Numbered from the stretch's first letter, positions 6,449 through 16,299 are shown. The stretch: DNA of 19,429 nt from JADIYM01 sp964641945 (GCA_964641945.1 CAZXLQ010000068.1:1-19429), one strand, 5' to 3'. The notes: generated by a model not told the origin, from the sequence alone. Program-made: numbers and translations.

Positions 6449-9400
6449 CTACTCGCCCCTGAAGAGTCGAATGGTGCCGTCTTCGCTTCCGGTGGCCATG
6501 ATCTTTCCGTCGGGCGAGAAGGCGAGGGAATAGATCTGCGTGGCCTGCCCGGTCGAGAAGGTGCACATTTCCTGACCCGAGACGACGTCGAAGAGTTTGA
6601 CCGTCCGATCGGCCGTCCCGAGCGCGAGCCGAAGACCGTCGGGCGTGAACCGGACACAGTTTGCGCGGCCGGATCCGGTCACCATGCTGCGCTGGGTGAT
6701 TCCGCTGTAGCCGCCGAAGCCCTTCAACACGAACTCGGCCTGCTTCGTCTCGAGGTTCCAGACACGGACCGTGACGTCCGAGAAACTGCCGACAGACGCA
6801 AGCTGCTTGCCGGATGGCGCAAATGCCATCGAGTTCACCCAGTCGCTGTGACCCTCGAGGACCGACACCAGCTGGCCAGAGTCGACACGCCAGAATCGGA
6901 CGGTCCTCGACTCTCCGCCGGCTGCGACAAGAGATCCGTCCGGCGAAAACGCGACGCACTCGACCGATCCCTCGTATTCGCCAAGCGTGCGAACCAGGTC
7001 TCCGGACCTGGCGTCCCAGAGGCGCACCGTGCCATCGAAGCTTGCAGATGCCAGCACGGCGCCATCCGGCGACCAGGCGACGCTGAAGACCTGGTCGCTG
7101 TGTCCGTCAAGCCGTCTGAGCTGAGTCTGTGAGACGACGTCCCATACTCGAATGGAAAAATCATCGCCGCTGGTGACGACGAGGCGTCCGTCCGGCGAGA
7201 ACGCCACCGATCGGACGTACCCCGTGTGTCCGCGCAGGATGCCGATGTTCCTGTTTGTCTCAGGGTCCCAGAGAAGTACGGTGCCGTCGAAGCTGGCTGA
7301 TGCCAGCATCGCTCCGTCCGGACTGAACGCCAGCGAGTACACCGAATCGCGATGTCCCTCGAGCACGTCCGATGCCGTTACCTCCGACCGGGTATTCCAG
7401 AACTTCATCGTCCTGTCCGTTCCGGCGCTCACGAGCGTCGCGTCGTCGGCCGAGAAGGCGAGTGACTGGGTCGGTTCGGTGTGGCCGATGTACTCGGCTA
7501 CCCTGGCTCCCGATTCGATGTTCCAGAGTTCAACGGTGCCCCCGGTAGTCGACACCGCGATCAGCTTTCCCGAATGCGAAAACGCGAGAGTCACGATGCC
7601 GAACGTGTGAAAGGCCGCCACCCGATTGCCGGATCGCGTATCGACGACCACGACATCACCGCTGGCGCTGCCGGTTGCGACCCTGGAATTGTCTTCGGAC
7701 CAAACCGCATCGCGAATCTGACCCTGCGCCGCTGACAACTGGCGAATCACTCGCCCGGTCGACAACGACCAGAGCGTCACTGAATGCCCGTCATTTCGGG
7801 CGTGGCCGGTCAACAGTGCGGTGCCGTCCGGTGAAGGAACGAGTCCGACGAGCCGCCCGAGTTTCGAGTCGCCGAGAGTCTGTCGTGCTCCGGAATCCAG
7901 TCGCTCCGCAACTACGGCGTTGTCGTTGACGGGGGTGAAGGCGAACTCGGCTCCGTCCGAGAGCCGTCCAAATGCGAGCTCGCCGTCTGGCAGGCCCCTG
8001 GAACTGAGCGGCGCGCCATTCACGGCGTTGTACTTGCGAATCCGGCGATCCCGCTGCAGGACGACGAGCTCACGGCTGTCGTTCGTGAAAGCAAAGTCGA
8101 GTGCGCGCTCGAAGGGGCTGCCGACGACGTACAGCGCCTTGCCGGTTCGCGCATCGAAAACCCGGACCTCATTCTCACCGCACCGTGCGCCGATGACGGA
8201 ACCGTCCCGGGAGCTGCGCAACTTCCAGACCACCTCGCCGACCGGAACGGTGAGCCGGTCGGCGCCGATGAGCCTCTGCAAGTAGCTGAACTCGAAGCCA
8301 CGCGCTTCGCCGAGCGCGCCCGATGTCTCCTCGTCGGCAATGATCTGCGCGATGCGCGAATAATCCCTGCGGTCGAGAGCCTGGTAAGCGAGGTTGATGT
8401 GCGCGACATAGAGCAGACGCGCGTTGAGCGCTCGCTCGCGCTCGGCAATCAGGCGCTGTTCGTCGGCGCGGTTGCGGTTGACGCGGGCGTCGTAGACGAG
8501 CCACGCCATGAGTCCGAGAATCACGAGCGCGACCGTGGCGGTTCTCAGGATGCCGGCGGCAAAAGCCCGACGCTGGCGTCGCGTCTCGGCATCCGGCATC
8601 GAGCTGCGAATCCAGTCCTCGTCGAACACGCATTCGTAGATCCGGTTACGGACAACGAGGCGCCCGTCCGAAACGCGGGCAATGCCGGCGAGCCGCAGGG
8701 CGCCGACGAACGGGTTCGCGTCGCCATCAGGGACGAACTTGCCCGTGCGGACCCTCCGATAAAGCTCGAGGAGTTCAGCAAGGTCGGACTCGCTGCGTAG
8801 CATCCTGTCTCGAACGAAAACGAGATTGTCGTCCCGTTCCCGTGCAGAACGCGACAGGAAGAGTCGATCGCACTGGAGGTCGACGTCGTTGGCCGTCGTC
8901 GCCTCGGGATCGGCCGCCACAACTCCGCAGAGACGCTGCGTGAGATAGGGGTGCCCTCCAGTCCAGTGCAGAATCCTCGAGAGCAGGGCAGCGCTTTCAT
9001 CAGCGGTCCCGCCGAGTCCACGGGCGAGCGGAGCGGCCTCGTCGTTCGTGAAGTCATCGAGCGAGATCTGGACGCCGACATTGAATGGGGTCGTCCGCGT
9101 GTCCCGGATGAGGTCGGACGGCGAAGCAACGCCGAGCAGGCAGAAGGTCAGCCGCTCGAGCGAAGGCTCGTCGGCACGACGGTTGTAGAGCTCGCGGATG
9201 CCGGCGAAGAACTCGTCAGTCGGGAATGGCAGGCTTCTGACGGCATCGATCTCGTCGATGAAAATCGTCACGCGTCCCGGGCAGAGCGGCAGCATCACGT
9301 TGACGATGGCGCGAACGAGACGCTGCATTGGTCCGAGTCCGGAGAATCCGGCCCAGGCTTCCCAAAGTTCGTCCTCGAGTCCGGTCTCGTCGCCGATCGT

Positions 9401-9697
9401 GAGCAACAGTCCCCGGTACCACTGGTCAACGGTAAGGTTCTGGCCGATCTCGGTCAGGTCGACGACGATCGCCGTCTGCCCATCGGCCCTCAGCCTGGCG
9501 GCTGTTCGAACCATCAGCGATGACTTTCCCATCTGACGGGGAGTCAGCACGTAGCAGAGTTGCCCTTCGGACAGGGCATCGAAGAGCTCGTCGTCTGCGC
9601 GTCGCGAGACGTAGCTCGCCGCGTCGCGAGTCATCGTTCCGCCGGCGATGAAGAAGCCGGGAGAGCTCGGGTTGGACCGATCGGCGGCGAGGGACAA
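6449..9697 (-). CDS. Membrane AAA_35-like ATPase with C-terminal WD40 propellers
   Basis: The product is about 1082 residues in three parts. Residues about 15-375 are an AAA-like (AAA_35/STAND-type) ATPase, with P-loop TPRQMGKSS near 52-60, Walker B VTIFIDEIDAV near 143-153, and the family marks PFNVG and TGGHPYLTQ. One transmembrane helix follows (about 382-403, ATVALVILGLMAWLVY). A charged helical linker then leads into about 14 WD40 blades, probably two propellers. The later blades are near canonical (SPDGAVLASASFDGTVRLWD). The propellers most likely lie outside the cytoplasmic membrane. The P-loop lacks its first Gly (Thr instead). I place the start at TTG 9697 because GGAGG lies five bases upstream; a GTG 20 codons earlier has no such site. 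Role inferred: signal sensing or scaffolding. The ligand is unknown. Confidence 0.85.
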   Translation of the reverse strand: MSLAADRSNPSSPGFFIAGGTMTRDAASYVSRRADDELFDALSEGQLCYVLTPRQMGKSSLMVRTAARLRADGQTAIVVDLTEIGQNLTVDQWYRGLLLTIGDETGLEDELWEAWAGFSGLGPMQRLVRAIVNVMLPLCPGRVTIFIDEIDAVRSLPFPTDEFFAGIRELYNRRADEPSLERLTFCLLGVASPSDLIRDTRTTPFNVGVQISLDDFTNDEAAPLARGLGGTADESAALLSRILHWTGGHPYLTQRLCGVVAADPEATTANDVDLQCDRLFLSRSARERDDNLVFVRDRMLRSESDLAELLELYRRVRTGKFVPDGDANPFVGALRLAGIARVSDGRLVVRNRIYECVFDEDWIRSSMPDAETRRQRRAFAAGILRTATVALVILGLMAWLVYDARVNRNRADEQRLIAERERALNARLLYVAHINLAYQALDRRDYSRIAQIIADEETSGALGEARGFEFSYLQRLIGADRLTVPVGEVVWKLRSSRDGSVIGARCGENEVRVFDARTGKALYVVGSPFERALDFAFTNDSRELVVLQRDRRIRKYNAVNGAPLSSRGLPDGELAFGRLSDGAEFAFTPVNDNAVVAERLDSGARQTLGDSKLGRLVGLVPSPDGTALLTGHARNDGHSVTLWSLSTGRVIRQLSAAQGQIRDAVWSEDNSRVATGSASGDVVVVDTRSGNRVAAFHTFGIVTLAFSHSGKLIAVSTTGGTVELWNIESGARVAEYIGHTEPTQSLAFSADDATLVSAGTDRTMKFWNTRSEVTASDVLEGHRDSVYSLAFSPDGAMLASASFDGTVLLWDPETNRNIGILRGHTGYVRSVAFSPDGRLVVTSGDDFSIRVWDVVSQTQLRRLDGHSDQVFSVAWSPDGAVLASASFDGTVRLWDARSGDLVRTLGEYEGSVECVAFSPDGSLVAAGGESRTVRFWRVDSGQLVSVLEGHSDWVNSMAFAPSGKQLASVGSFSDVTVRVWNLETKQAEFVLKGFGGYSGITQRSMVTGSGRANCVRFTPDGLRLALGTADRTVKLFDVVSGQEMCTFSTGQATQIYSLAFSPDGKIMATGSEDGTIRLFRGE

Positions 9698-9702
9698 GGT
9701 TA

Positions 9703-9707
9703 CCTCC
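9703..9707 (-). promoter_or_regulatory. Ribosome binding site supporting a TTG start
   Basis: On the minus strand GGAGGTAACC is followed directly by TTG. It is the same GGAGGTAAC string that precedes the GTG of the lytic transglycosylase gene. No ATG lies at a suitable distance; the next in-frame ATG is about 20 codons downstream. Confidence 0.65.
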
Positions 9708-9822
9708 GCAATGGAGTGGTGACCCTGCGCGGTTCGCTCGGCACCTCGGCGACCCACGTGACGGGAAATTCGACGCCGCCATTATGCACGATTCCGGCAA
9801 GCCCGAGGGCAGGGAGTTCGCT

Positions 9823-11232
9823 TTACGGCTCTTCGACCAGTTCAGACGGACGTGCGAGGTGCCGCTCGAAGTAGAGCGAGTAGACGAGACAGCGCATCCG
9901 CGCGTCGAACGAAGACTCGCCGAGCAGCACGCCGGCGCTCCGCAGCCGGAGGAAGACCGCGTCGGCGGGCCGTCGACCCTCGAGTACATCCCAGACGGCG
10001 ACGCGAAGCTGGTCGTCCTGCCCGATGAGCAGCAGTAGCCGGTGGAGATGCTCTCCGAATGGTCCCTCCAGCGACGGAGCGACTTCGACGAAGCGGTCGA
10101 GGGGCAATCCGCTCGCCAGGGCGTGCAGGCCCGTCTGGACCAGGAATGGTTGCCCGCCAACTATGGACGTGAAGATCCGCAGGTCCTTGACGTCGGAAAG
10201 CGGCGTACCGTATCGGCGGTTCAGGTCTTCGACGTGAGCCTCCGTCAGGTCCGAGAGTACGAGGCGAGTGCCGACATTGAAGGGCGACTGATTGATGTCC
10301 GTGATGAAGAGGCTCGCTTCCGTTGCATACGCCATTGCGAGCGTCAGGTGGCGCCACGGGCCGCGCGGGTCGAGCGCGCGTCGGTTGTGCCAGGCGCGAA
10401 AGAGGCCGAAAACCTCGCTCGCGAAGGAATACGGGAACAGCCGGTCAACTTCGTCGAGGGCCCACAGAACTGGTACTCCGGCCCCGAGCACCTCTTTGCG
10501 GACGAAGCGCCCGAAGTTCGTGTTGGCACTGTCTTCGACGTCCCAGACGTCTTTCGGACTCCTGTTCAGCTCGAGCTCTTCGGCGAGCGACTTGCCGAGT
10601 GTCAGGAATAGCGATTCGGACGAGGCGAGATCGGTCGAGGCGAGATCCTGGAAGTCGGTGAGGACGACACGTACGCCTGCCTGCCGCGCGCGCTCGAGGC
10701 CGCGCGCCAGCAAGGACGTCTTTCCCATCTGTCGAGCGCCCTTCAGCAGGACGATCGAATCTCGGCGCGTGATGGCCTGTTCGAAGTCGGCATCCACGTC
10801 TCGTATGACGTAGAAGGCCGAATCGATCGGCATCGCCCCTCCCATCTGCTCGAGAGTGTCGCTACCGGAGCCCTGCACCTGTGACTCGACGGCATTCGAT
10901 TGCACTTCGCGCACGACGACGTCGGCGGCAAACCGGTAGCCCCGTTTCGAGATTGTCTCTATGAAGACCGGGCCGGCAGCCGTCTGGCCGAGTGCCTTGC
11001 GAACTGCCGAGATCGCCTGATTCAGGTTGTTCTCCTCGACCCAGGCATCCGCCCAGACGACCGCCATCAGCTCGTCTTTTGCGACGACGCGTCCACGGCG
11101 TTCAACGAGCGCGACGAGCGTGTCGACGGCCTTCGGCGGAAGCGCGACCACGTCGGTACCGCGGTAGAGCAGGCGGTCGCCGACGTGCAGCCGGAACGGC
11201 GGGAACTCGAAAACCATCGGTTCAGAAGCCAC
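9823..11232 (-). CDS. Winged-helix DNA-binding regulator fused to an AAA_35-like ATPase
   Basis: The protein (469 residues) begins with an OmpR/PhoB-type winged helix at residues 7-105: FEFPPFRLHVGDRLLYRG, then LPPKAVDTLVALVERRG, then NNLNQAISAVRKALG and the wing ISKRGYRF. There is no receiver domain or transmembrane helix. Residues about 130-460 form an AAA_35/STAND-like ATPase, with Walker A GARQMGKT (165-172), Walker B VLWALDEVD (255-263) and the marks SPFNVG and GGQPFLVQ. It probably binds DNA under ATP control. The GTG start has AAGGG at a good distance. The WD40 ATPase gene follows 125 bases later on the same strand, and the two ATPase domains are related, so they probably act together. 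Three phased TTCAG repeats lie just upstream and may be its own binding site. Confidence 0.87.
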   Translation of the reverse strand: MASEPMVFEFPPFRLHVGDRLLYRGTDVVALPPKAVDTLVALVERRGRVVAKDELMAVVWADAWVEENNLNQAISAVRKALGQTAAGPVFIETISKRGYRFAADVVVREVQSNAVESQVQGSGSDTLEQMGGAMPIDSAFYVIRDVDADFEQAITRRDSIVLLKGARQMGKTSLLARGLERARQAGVRVVLTDFQDLASTDLASSESLFLTLGKSLAEELELNRSPKDVWDVEDSANTNFGRFVRKEVLGAGVPVLWALDEVDRLFPYSFASEVFGLFRAWHNRRALDPRGPWRHLTLAMAYATEASLFITDINQSPFNVGTRLVLSDLTEAHVEDLNRRYGTPLSDVKDLRIFTSIVGGQPFLVQTGLHALASGLPLDRFVEVAPSLEGPFGEHLHRLLLLIGQDDQLRVAVWDVLEGRRPADAVFLRLRSAGVLLGESSFDARMRCLVYSLYFERHLARPSELVEEP

Positions 11233-11241
11233 GTGATGCCC

Positions 11242-11268
11242 TTCAGATCGTCTTCAGAAAACTTTCAG
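11242..11268. promoter_or_regulatory. Candidate winged-helix operator: three TTCAG repeats at 11-bp spacing
   Basis: TTCAG occurs at 11242, 11253 and 11264, exactly 11 bases apart, and the first two copies extend to CTTCAGA. OmpR/PhoB-family winged helices classically bind direct repeats with an 11-bp period. The cluster lies 10-36 bases upstream of the regulator's GTG, overlapping its ribosome binding region, in the 151-bp divergent gap. This suggests autoregulation. No binding data are implied. Confidence 0.45.
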
Positions 11269-11383
11269 CGTTCCCTAAGGAGTATGTGCCGCTTCGGGTC
11301 GTACATTCGCGGTGTGACGAGCCGGAGCCGCTGGCACCAAAGGCTCTCAGCAACCTGGACTGAACGCAGAGGAGATTACCATC

Positions 11384-11842
11384 ATGACGAAGTACGGAAT
11401 ATCGAAGAGCACTTTCATCGGAACCGCCAGACGCGGAGCCGTCCTCGTGATGGCCCTCGCCATCCTCGCCGGAGCGTCGGCCATCGCATCGGCCGCATCG
11501 ACCGGGAACTCGATCGTCGTCAAGGTTCCATTCGCCTTCACGATCGGCTCGTCAACCCTGCCCGCCGGCGACTACACGTTGACCGACAAGGGGAACGACA
11601 TCGTCCAGATTCAGGGATCGGAAGCCAACGTTCTCTTCCGGGCCTGGAGGGCGGAGTCGGGAGAGACCTCAAAGCGCGCGTCGGTCGTGTTCCACAGGTA
11701 TGGCGACCGGTACTTTCTTGCGGGAGTGCAGTCGGCCGACGGCGCCAAGGTCGTGAAGGCCGCGCAATCCGATGACGAGGAGCGGCTCGCCAGTGCTGGA
11801 GCGAAACCGCAGGTAGTCACCGTTGCACGCGCGGCGAGGTAG
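11384..11842 (+). CDS. Small secreted protein of unknown function
   Basis: The 152-residue product has a clear signal peptide: a basic start (KSTFIGTARR), a hydrophobic core (GAVLVMALAILAGASAIA), and a likely signal peptidase I site after SA-ASA near residue 38. The mature part begins NSIVVKVPFAFTIGSSTLPAGDYTL. This resembles a group of small exported proteins that I associate with Acidobacteriota. They look like short beta-rich domains and have no assigned activity. The C-terminus is charged and low-complexity (SDDEERLASAGAK). AGGAG lies nine bases upstream of the ATG, so the start is well supported. The gene is divergent from the winged-helix regulator and may share its control region. A strong terminator follows, so it is probably monocistronic. 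Confidence 0.88.
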   Translation: MTKYGISKSTFIGTARRGAVLVMALAILAGASAIASAASTGNSIVVKVPFAFTIGSSTLPAGDYTLTDKGNDIVQIQGSEANVLFRAWRAESGETSKRASVVFHRYGDRYFLAGVQSADGAKVVKAAQSDDEERLASAGAKPQVVTVARAAR

Positions 11843-11859
11843 TGAGTCAAGATTCGGCA

Positions 11860-11904
11860 TTTCGCCGGCGAGCCGTGGTGGCACCCCGCACCTTGCCGGC
11901 GAAA
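11860..11904 (+). other. Stem-loop downstream of the secreted-protein gene
   Basis: TTTCGCCGGC (11860-11869) and GCCGGCGAAA (11895-11904) are a perfect 10-base inverted repeat with a 25-base loop. It begins 17 bases after the stop codon and stands directly before the stronger terminator hairpin. It may stabilise the 3' end of the message. Confidence 0.5.
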
Positions 11905-11910
11905 CAGGAG

Positions 11911-11948
11911 GACCCGGAACGAGGCGGTCGTTCCGGGTCTTCGCTTTT
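11911..11948 (+). terminator. Intrinsic terminator of the secreted-protein gene
   Basis: GACCCGGAACGA (11911-11922) pairs perfectly with 11928-11939 around the five-base loop GGCGG. The stem is followed by a T-rich run (TTCGCTTTT). A perfect 12-bp GC-rich stem with a T-tract is the expected form of a factor-independent terminator. Confidence 0.8.
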
Positions 11949-11971
11949 GCGGGAAACCTTGATCAAACCAT

Positions 11972-12089
11972 TGCGCTAAGCGCTGTGGAGTGCGGCGTGA
12001 AGCGCCGCTTTGGCATTTACTCGGCTTTGGCCGCTTTCCCGGGGAGTCCAAAGCTGCGCTACACGCCGCACTCCACAGCGCTTCGCGCA
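11972..12089. repeat. 118-bp palindromic intergenic element
   Basis: Two 42-base arms, 11972-12013 and 12048-12089, are reverse complements with three mismatched positions (near 11977, 12000 and 12006). The uninterrupted central block is 22 bp (11978-11999 with 12062-12083). The 34-base loop holds a smaller CGGC/GCCG hairpin. The element lies between a terminator and the feoB promoter and encodes nothing convincing; the minus-strand frame across it is an artefact of the palindrome. The structure suggests a MITE-like or REP-like dispersed repeat. No direct target-site duplication is obvious at its ends. Confidence 0.8.
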
Positions 12090-12105
12090 TTGCCCTGATG
12101 GCGCA

Positions 12106-12137
12106 TCTTGAAAATGACTTTCAAGAACTGCTATCCT
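12106..12137 (+). promoter_or_regulatory. feoB promoter with overlapping metal-box palindrome
   Basis: A -35 TTGAAA (12108-12113) and a -10 TATCCT (12132-12137) are separated by 18 bases. The -35 and spacer lie inside the palindrome CTTGAAAATGACTTTCAAG (12107-12125; one more T-A pair makes 21 bp, 12106-12126). The arms differ at one pair and the centre is a single G. The core TGAAAAT-G-ACTTTCA has the 7-1-7 layout of Fur-type boxes, and DtxR-family repressors use similar palindromes. The site is AT-rich in GC-rich DNA and occludes the promoter. It is the natural operator for the DtxR-family regulator encoded downstream. Confidence 0.6.
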
Positions 12138-12140
12138 CCG

Positions 12141-12164
12141 CCTTCGATTAAGGATCGACGAAGG
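12141..12164 (+). promoter_or_regulatory. Leader hairpin covering the feoB ribosome binding site
   Basis: CCTTCGAT (12141-12148) can pair with ATCGA-C-GAAGG (12154-12164), with one bulged C and the loop TAAGG. The 3' arm contains most of the AAGGA that serves as the ribosome binding site for the ATG at 12170. Folding would therefore hide the site. The hairpin is short, so regulatory meaning is uncertain. Confidence 0.35.
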
Positions 12165-12169
12165 AAGCA

Positions 12170-14394
<2,225 letters not shown>

Positions 14395-14398
<4 letters not shown>

Positions 14399-15063
14399 GC
14401 CTGAAAACAACACGACGAGTCGACGAAGTCCTCGAAGCCATCTGGGCGACGGACGAGGCGAACGAAGCCACGGTTGCGCGCGTCCGCGAGGCCGCGGTCG
14501 GTGGCGCGAGTGACGAGGTCCTTTCAACCATGCAGTCGCGCGGGCTGATCTCGGTCGCTGGCGCTGGAGACTCGGCCACTATTGCACTCTCCGAGGACGG
14601 CCGTGCAATCGCGCGACGCATCATCCGGGGCCATCGCCTCGCCGAACGCCTCGTCACCGACGTCCTCGGTGCGTCGGTCGAGGCTGCTGAGGGGGCGGCG
14701 TGCGAATTCGAGCACACCGTTTCGCCGGAACTCACTGACTCGATCTGTACGCTATTGGGGCATCCGACTGTCAGCCCCAGGGGCAAACCCATTCCTGACG
14801 GCGAATGCTGCAAGTCCGCGCGGTCCTCCGTCGGGCCGGTCGTCGTTCCGGCGTCGTCGCTCGAGATCGGGGACGAGGGCCGCGTGGCATACGTCGCGCA
14901 CGTCACGCACGCAATCGGACACCAGCTCGCAAGCCTCGGAGTTTCTCCAGGCGTGCCCGTTCGTCTACATCAGCGATGGCCGAGCTTCGTCCTGATGTGC
15001 GAAGAGACCGAGGTCGCCGTCGAGGAATCCATCGCGAAATGCATCTTCGTGCGCCGCGGCTGA
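14395..15063 (+). CDS. DtxR-family metal-dependent repressor with C-terminal FeoA domain
   Basis: The 222-residue product has an N-terminal helix-turn-helix (about 1-70, ending TIALSEDGRAIA), a dimerisation and metal-binding domain (about 71-140) and a FeoA/SH3-like domain (about 145-220: LEIGDEGRVAYV, then HQLASLGVSPGVPVRL). DtxR-type ligands are visible: His80 and Glu84 in RGHRLAERL, and Cys103, Glu106 and His107 in ACEFEH. The position of DtxR Met10 appears to be Glu11, and that of His98 is Glu99, so the metal site is not the standard one. LGHPTVSPRGKPIP is a family hallmark and is followed by an unusual Cys-Cys pair (138-139). ATG overlaps the feoB stop as ATGA, so translation is coupled. 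It probably represses feoB when iron is sufficient. Confidence 0.88.
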
Positions 15064-15094
15064 CGTCTCGACTTCCCGACGCCCACCGGACACC

Positions 15095-16261
15095 ATGACC
15101 TTCCTTTCGCATTGCGAATGCTCGGCGTGTGGCGAGCACTACGACGTCGCGGAGCTTCTCAACCTCTGCCGCTGCGGAAAGCCGCTTCTGGCGCGGTACG
15201 ACCTCGACGCCGCTGCGGCCGGGTTTCCGCGGGAGGCACTTCGCGATCGCGGCGCGTCGATGTGGAGATATGAAGAGATGTTGCCGGCGGAGTCGGCCGT
15301 CGCCGTCACCCTTGGCGAGGGCTGGACTCCACTGCTTGCCGCGCCGCGGCTTGTAGGCTGGCTCGGCCTCCGAAGCGTCTACGTAAAGGACGAATCCCTC
15401 AATCCAACCGGATCGTTCAAGGCGCGCGGAATGAGCGCGGCGGTGACGATGGCCGCATCCCGGGGCGCCCGCGCGTTCGCGGTGCCGTCCGCTGGCAACG
15501 CAGCCGGGGCTTTGGCGGCATATGCCGCGAGGGCCGGGGTCCCGTGTCACATCTTCATGCCGGGCGATACGCCGCTCGCGAATCGGATCGAGTGCGCGTA
15601 CGCGGGAGCCGAAGTGACGCTCGTCGACGGGCTCATCACCGATTGCGGGCGAATGGTTGCCGAGCGCAAGGACGCAGAAGGCTGGTTCGACGTCTCAACC
15701 CTGAAGGAGCCTTACCGGATCGAGGGCAAGAAGACGATGGGATACGAGCTCGCTGAACAGCTCGGATGGGAGCTTCCCGATGTGATCCTGTATCCGACCG
15801 GCGGCGGCACCGGTCTCATTGGAATGTGGAAGGCGTTCGACGAGATGGAGCGGCTCGGGTGGATCGGATCGGCGCGTCCGCGCATGGTCTCGGTCCAGGC
15901 GTCCGGTTGCGCGCCCATCGTTCGAGCCTTCGAGTCCGGCGCGGAGTCGGCTGACGAGTTCCCGAACGCTCACACGGTCGCGTCGGGACTTCGAGTGCCT
16001 CGCGCGATCGGCGATTTCCTGATTCTCAGGGCGCTTCGCGAGAGCGGTGGCACAGCCATCGCCGTGGACGACGACGACCTGATCAAGGGCGTGCGATCGC
16101 TCTGCGAGACTGAGGGAATCCTCGCGGCTCCCGAAGGAGGTGCCTGCGTTGCGGCGCTCCGTCGCCTCGTCGAGACCGGCTGGGTCGGTCGCGACGAGCG
16201 AGTGGTCATCTTCAACACCGGCACGGGCGTCAAGTACCTCGAAGCCCTCGGAGGCGCCTGA
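15095..16261 (+). CDS. thrC: Threonine synthase
   Basis: This PLP enzyme (388 residues) converts O-phosphohomoserine to threonine and phosphate in the last step of threonine synthesis. The N-terminus carries a zinc-ribbon-like pair, C9xxC12 and C25xC27, as in many threonine synthases. The PLP lysine is Lys109 in NPTGSFKARGM. PSAGNAAGALA (131-141) is the cofactor and substrate loop, and YPTGGGTGLIG is the glycine-rich phosphate-binding loop. Length and motif order fit thrC better than cysteine synthase or threonine dehydratase. No clear ribosome binding site precedes the ATG. The gene lies 31 bases after the DtxR gene and 38 bases before the microcompartment genes on the same strand, so it may belong to the same transcript. 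Confidence 0.92.
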   Translation: MTFLSHCECSACGEHYDVAELLNLCRCGKPLLARYDLDAAAAGFPREALRDRGASMWRYEEMLPAESAVAVTLGEGWTPLLAAPRLVGWLGLRSVYVKDESLNPTGSFKARGMSAAVTMAASRGARAFAVPSAGNAAGALAAYAARAGVPCHIFMPGDTPLANRIECAYAGAEVTLVDGLITDCGRMVAERKDAEGWFDVSTLKEPYRIEGKKTMGYELAEQLGWELPDVILYPTGGGTGLIGMWKAFDEMERLGWIGSARPRMVSVQASGCAPIVRAFESGAESADEFPNAHTVASGLRVPRAIGDFLILRALRESGGTAIAVDDDDLIKGVRSLCETEGILAAPEGGACVAALRRLVETGWVGRDERVVIFNTGTGVKYLEALGGA

Positions 16262-16299
16262 TCCGTGACGGCGCGCCGCCGCACTGGTAAGGTGCCGGC

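Noticed and set aside
6800..7500. DNA repeats inside the WD40 region as a mobile or CRISPR-like array
   Set aside because: The similarity follows the 40-42 residue WD40 blade period and is maintained at protein level; units diverge at the DNA level and stay in frame.
11611..12090. A minus-strand open frame starting in the 118-bp palindrome
   Set aside because: It crosses a palindrome, a terminator and the antisense of the secreted-protein gene; such frames commonly arise from repeat elements.
15095..16261. thrC as cysteine synthase or a catabolic threonine dehydratase
   Set aside because: The N-terminal Cys pairs, the NPTGSFKARG context and the length fit threonine synthase better.
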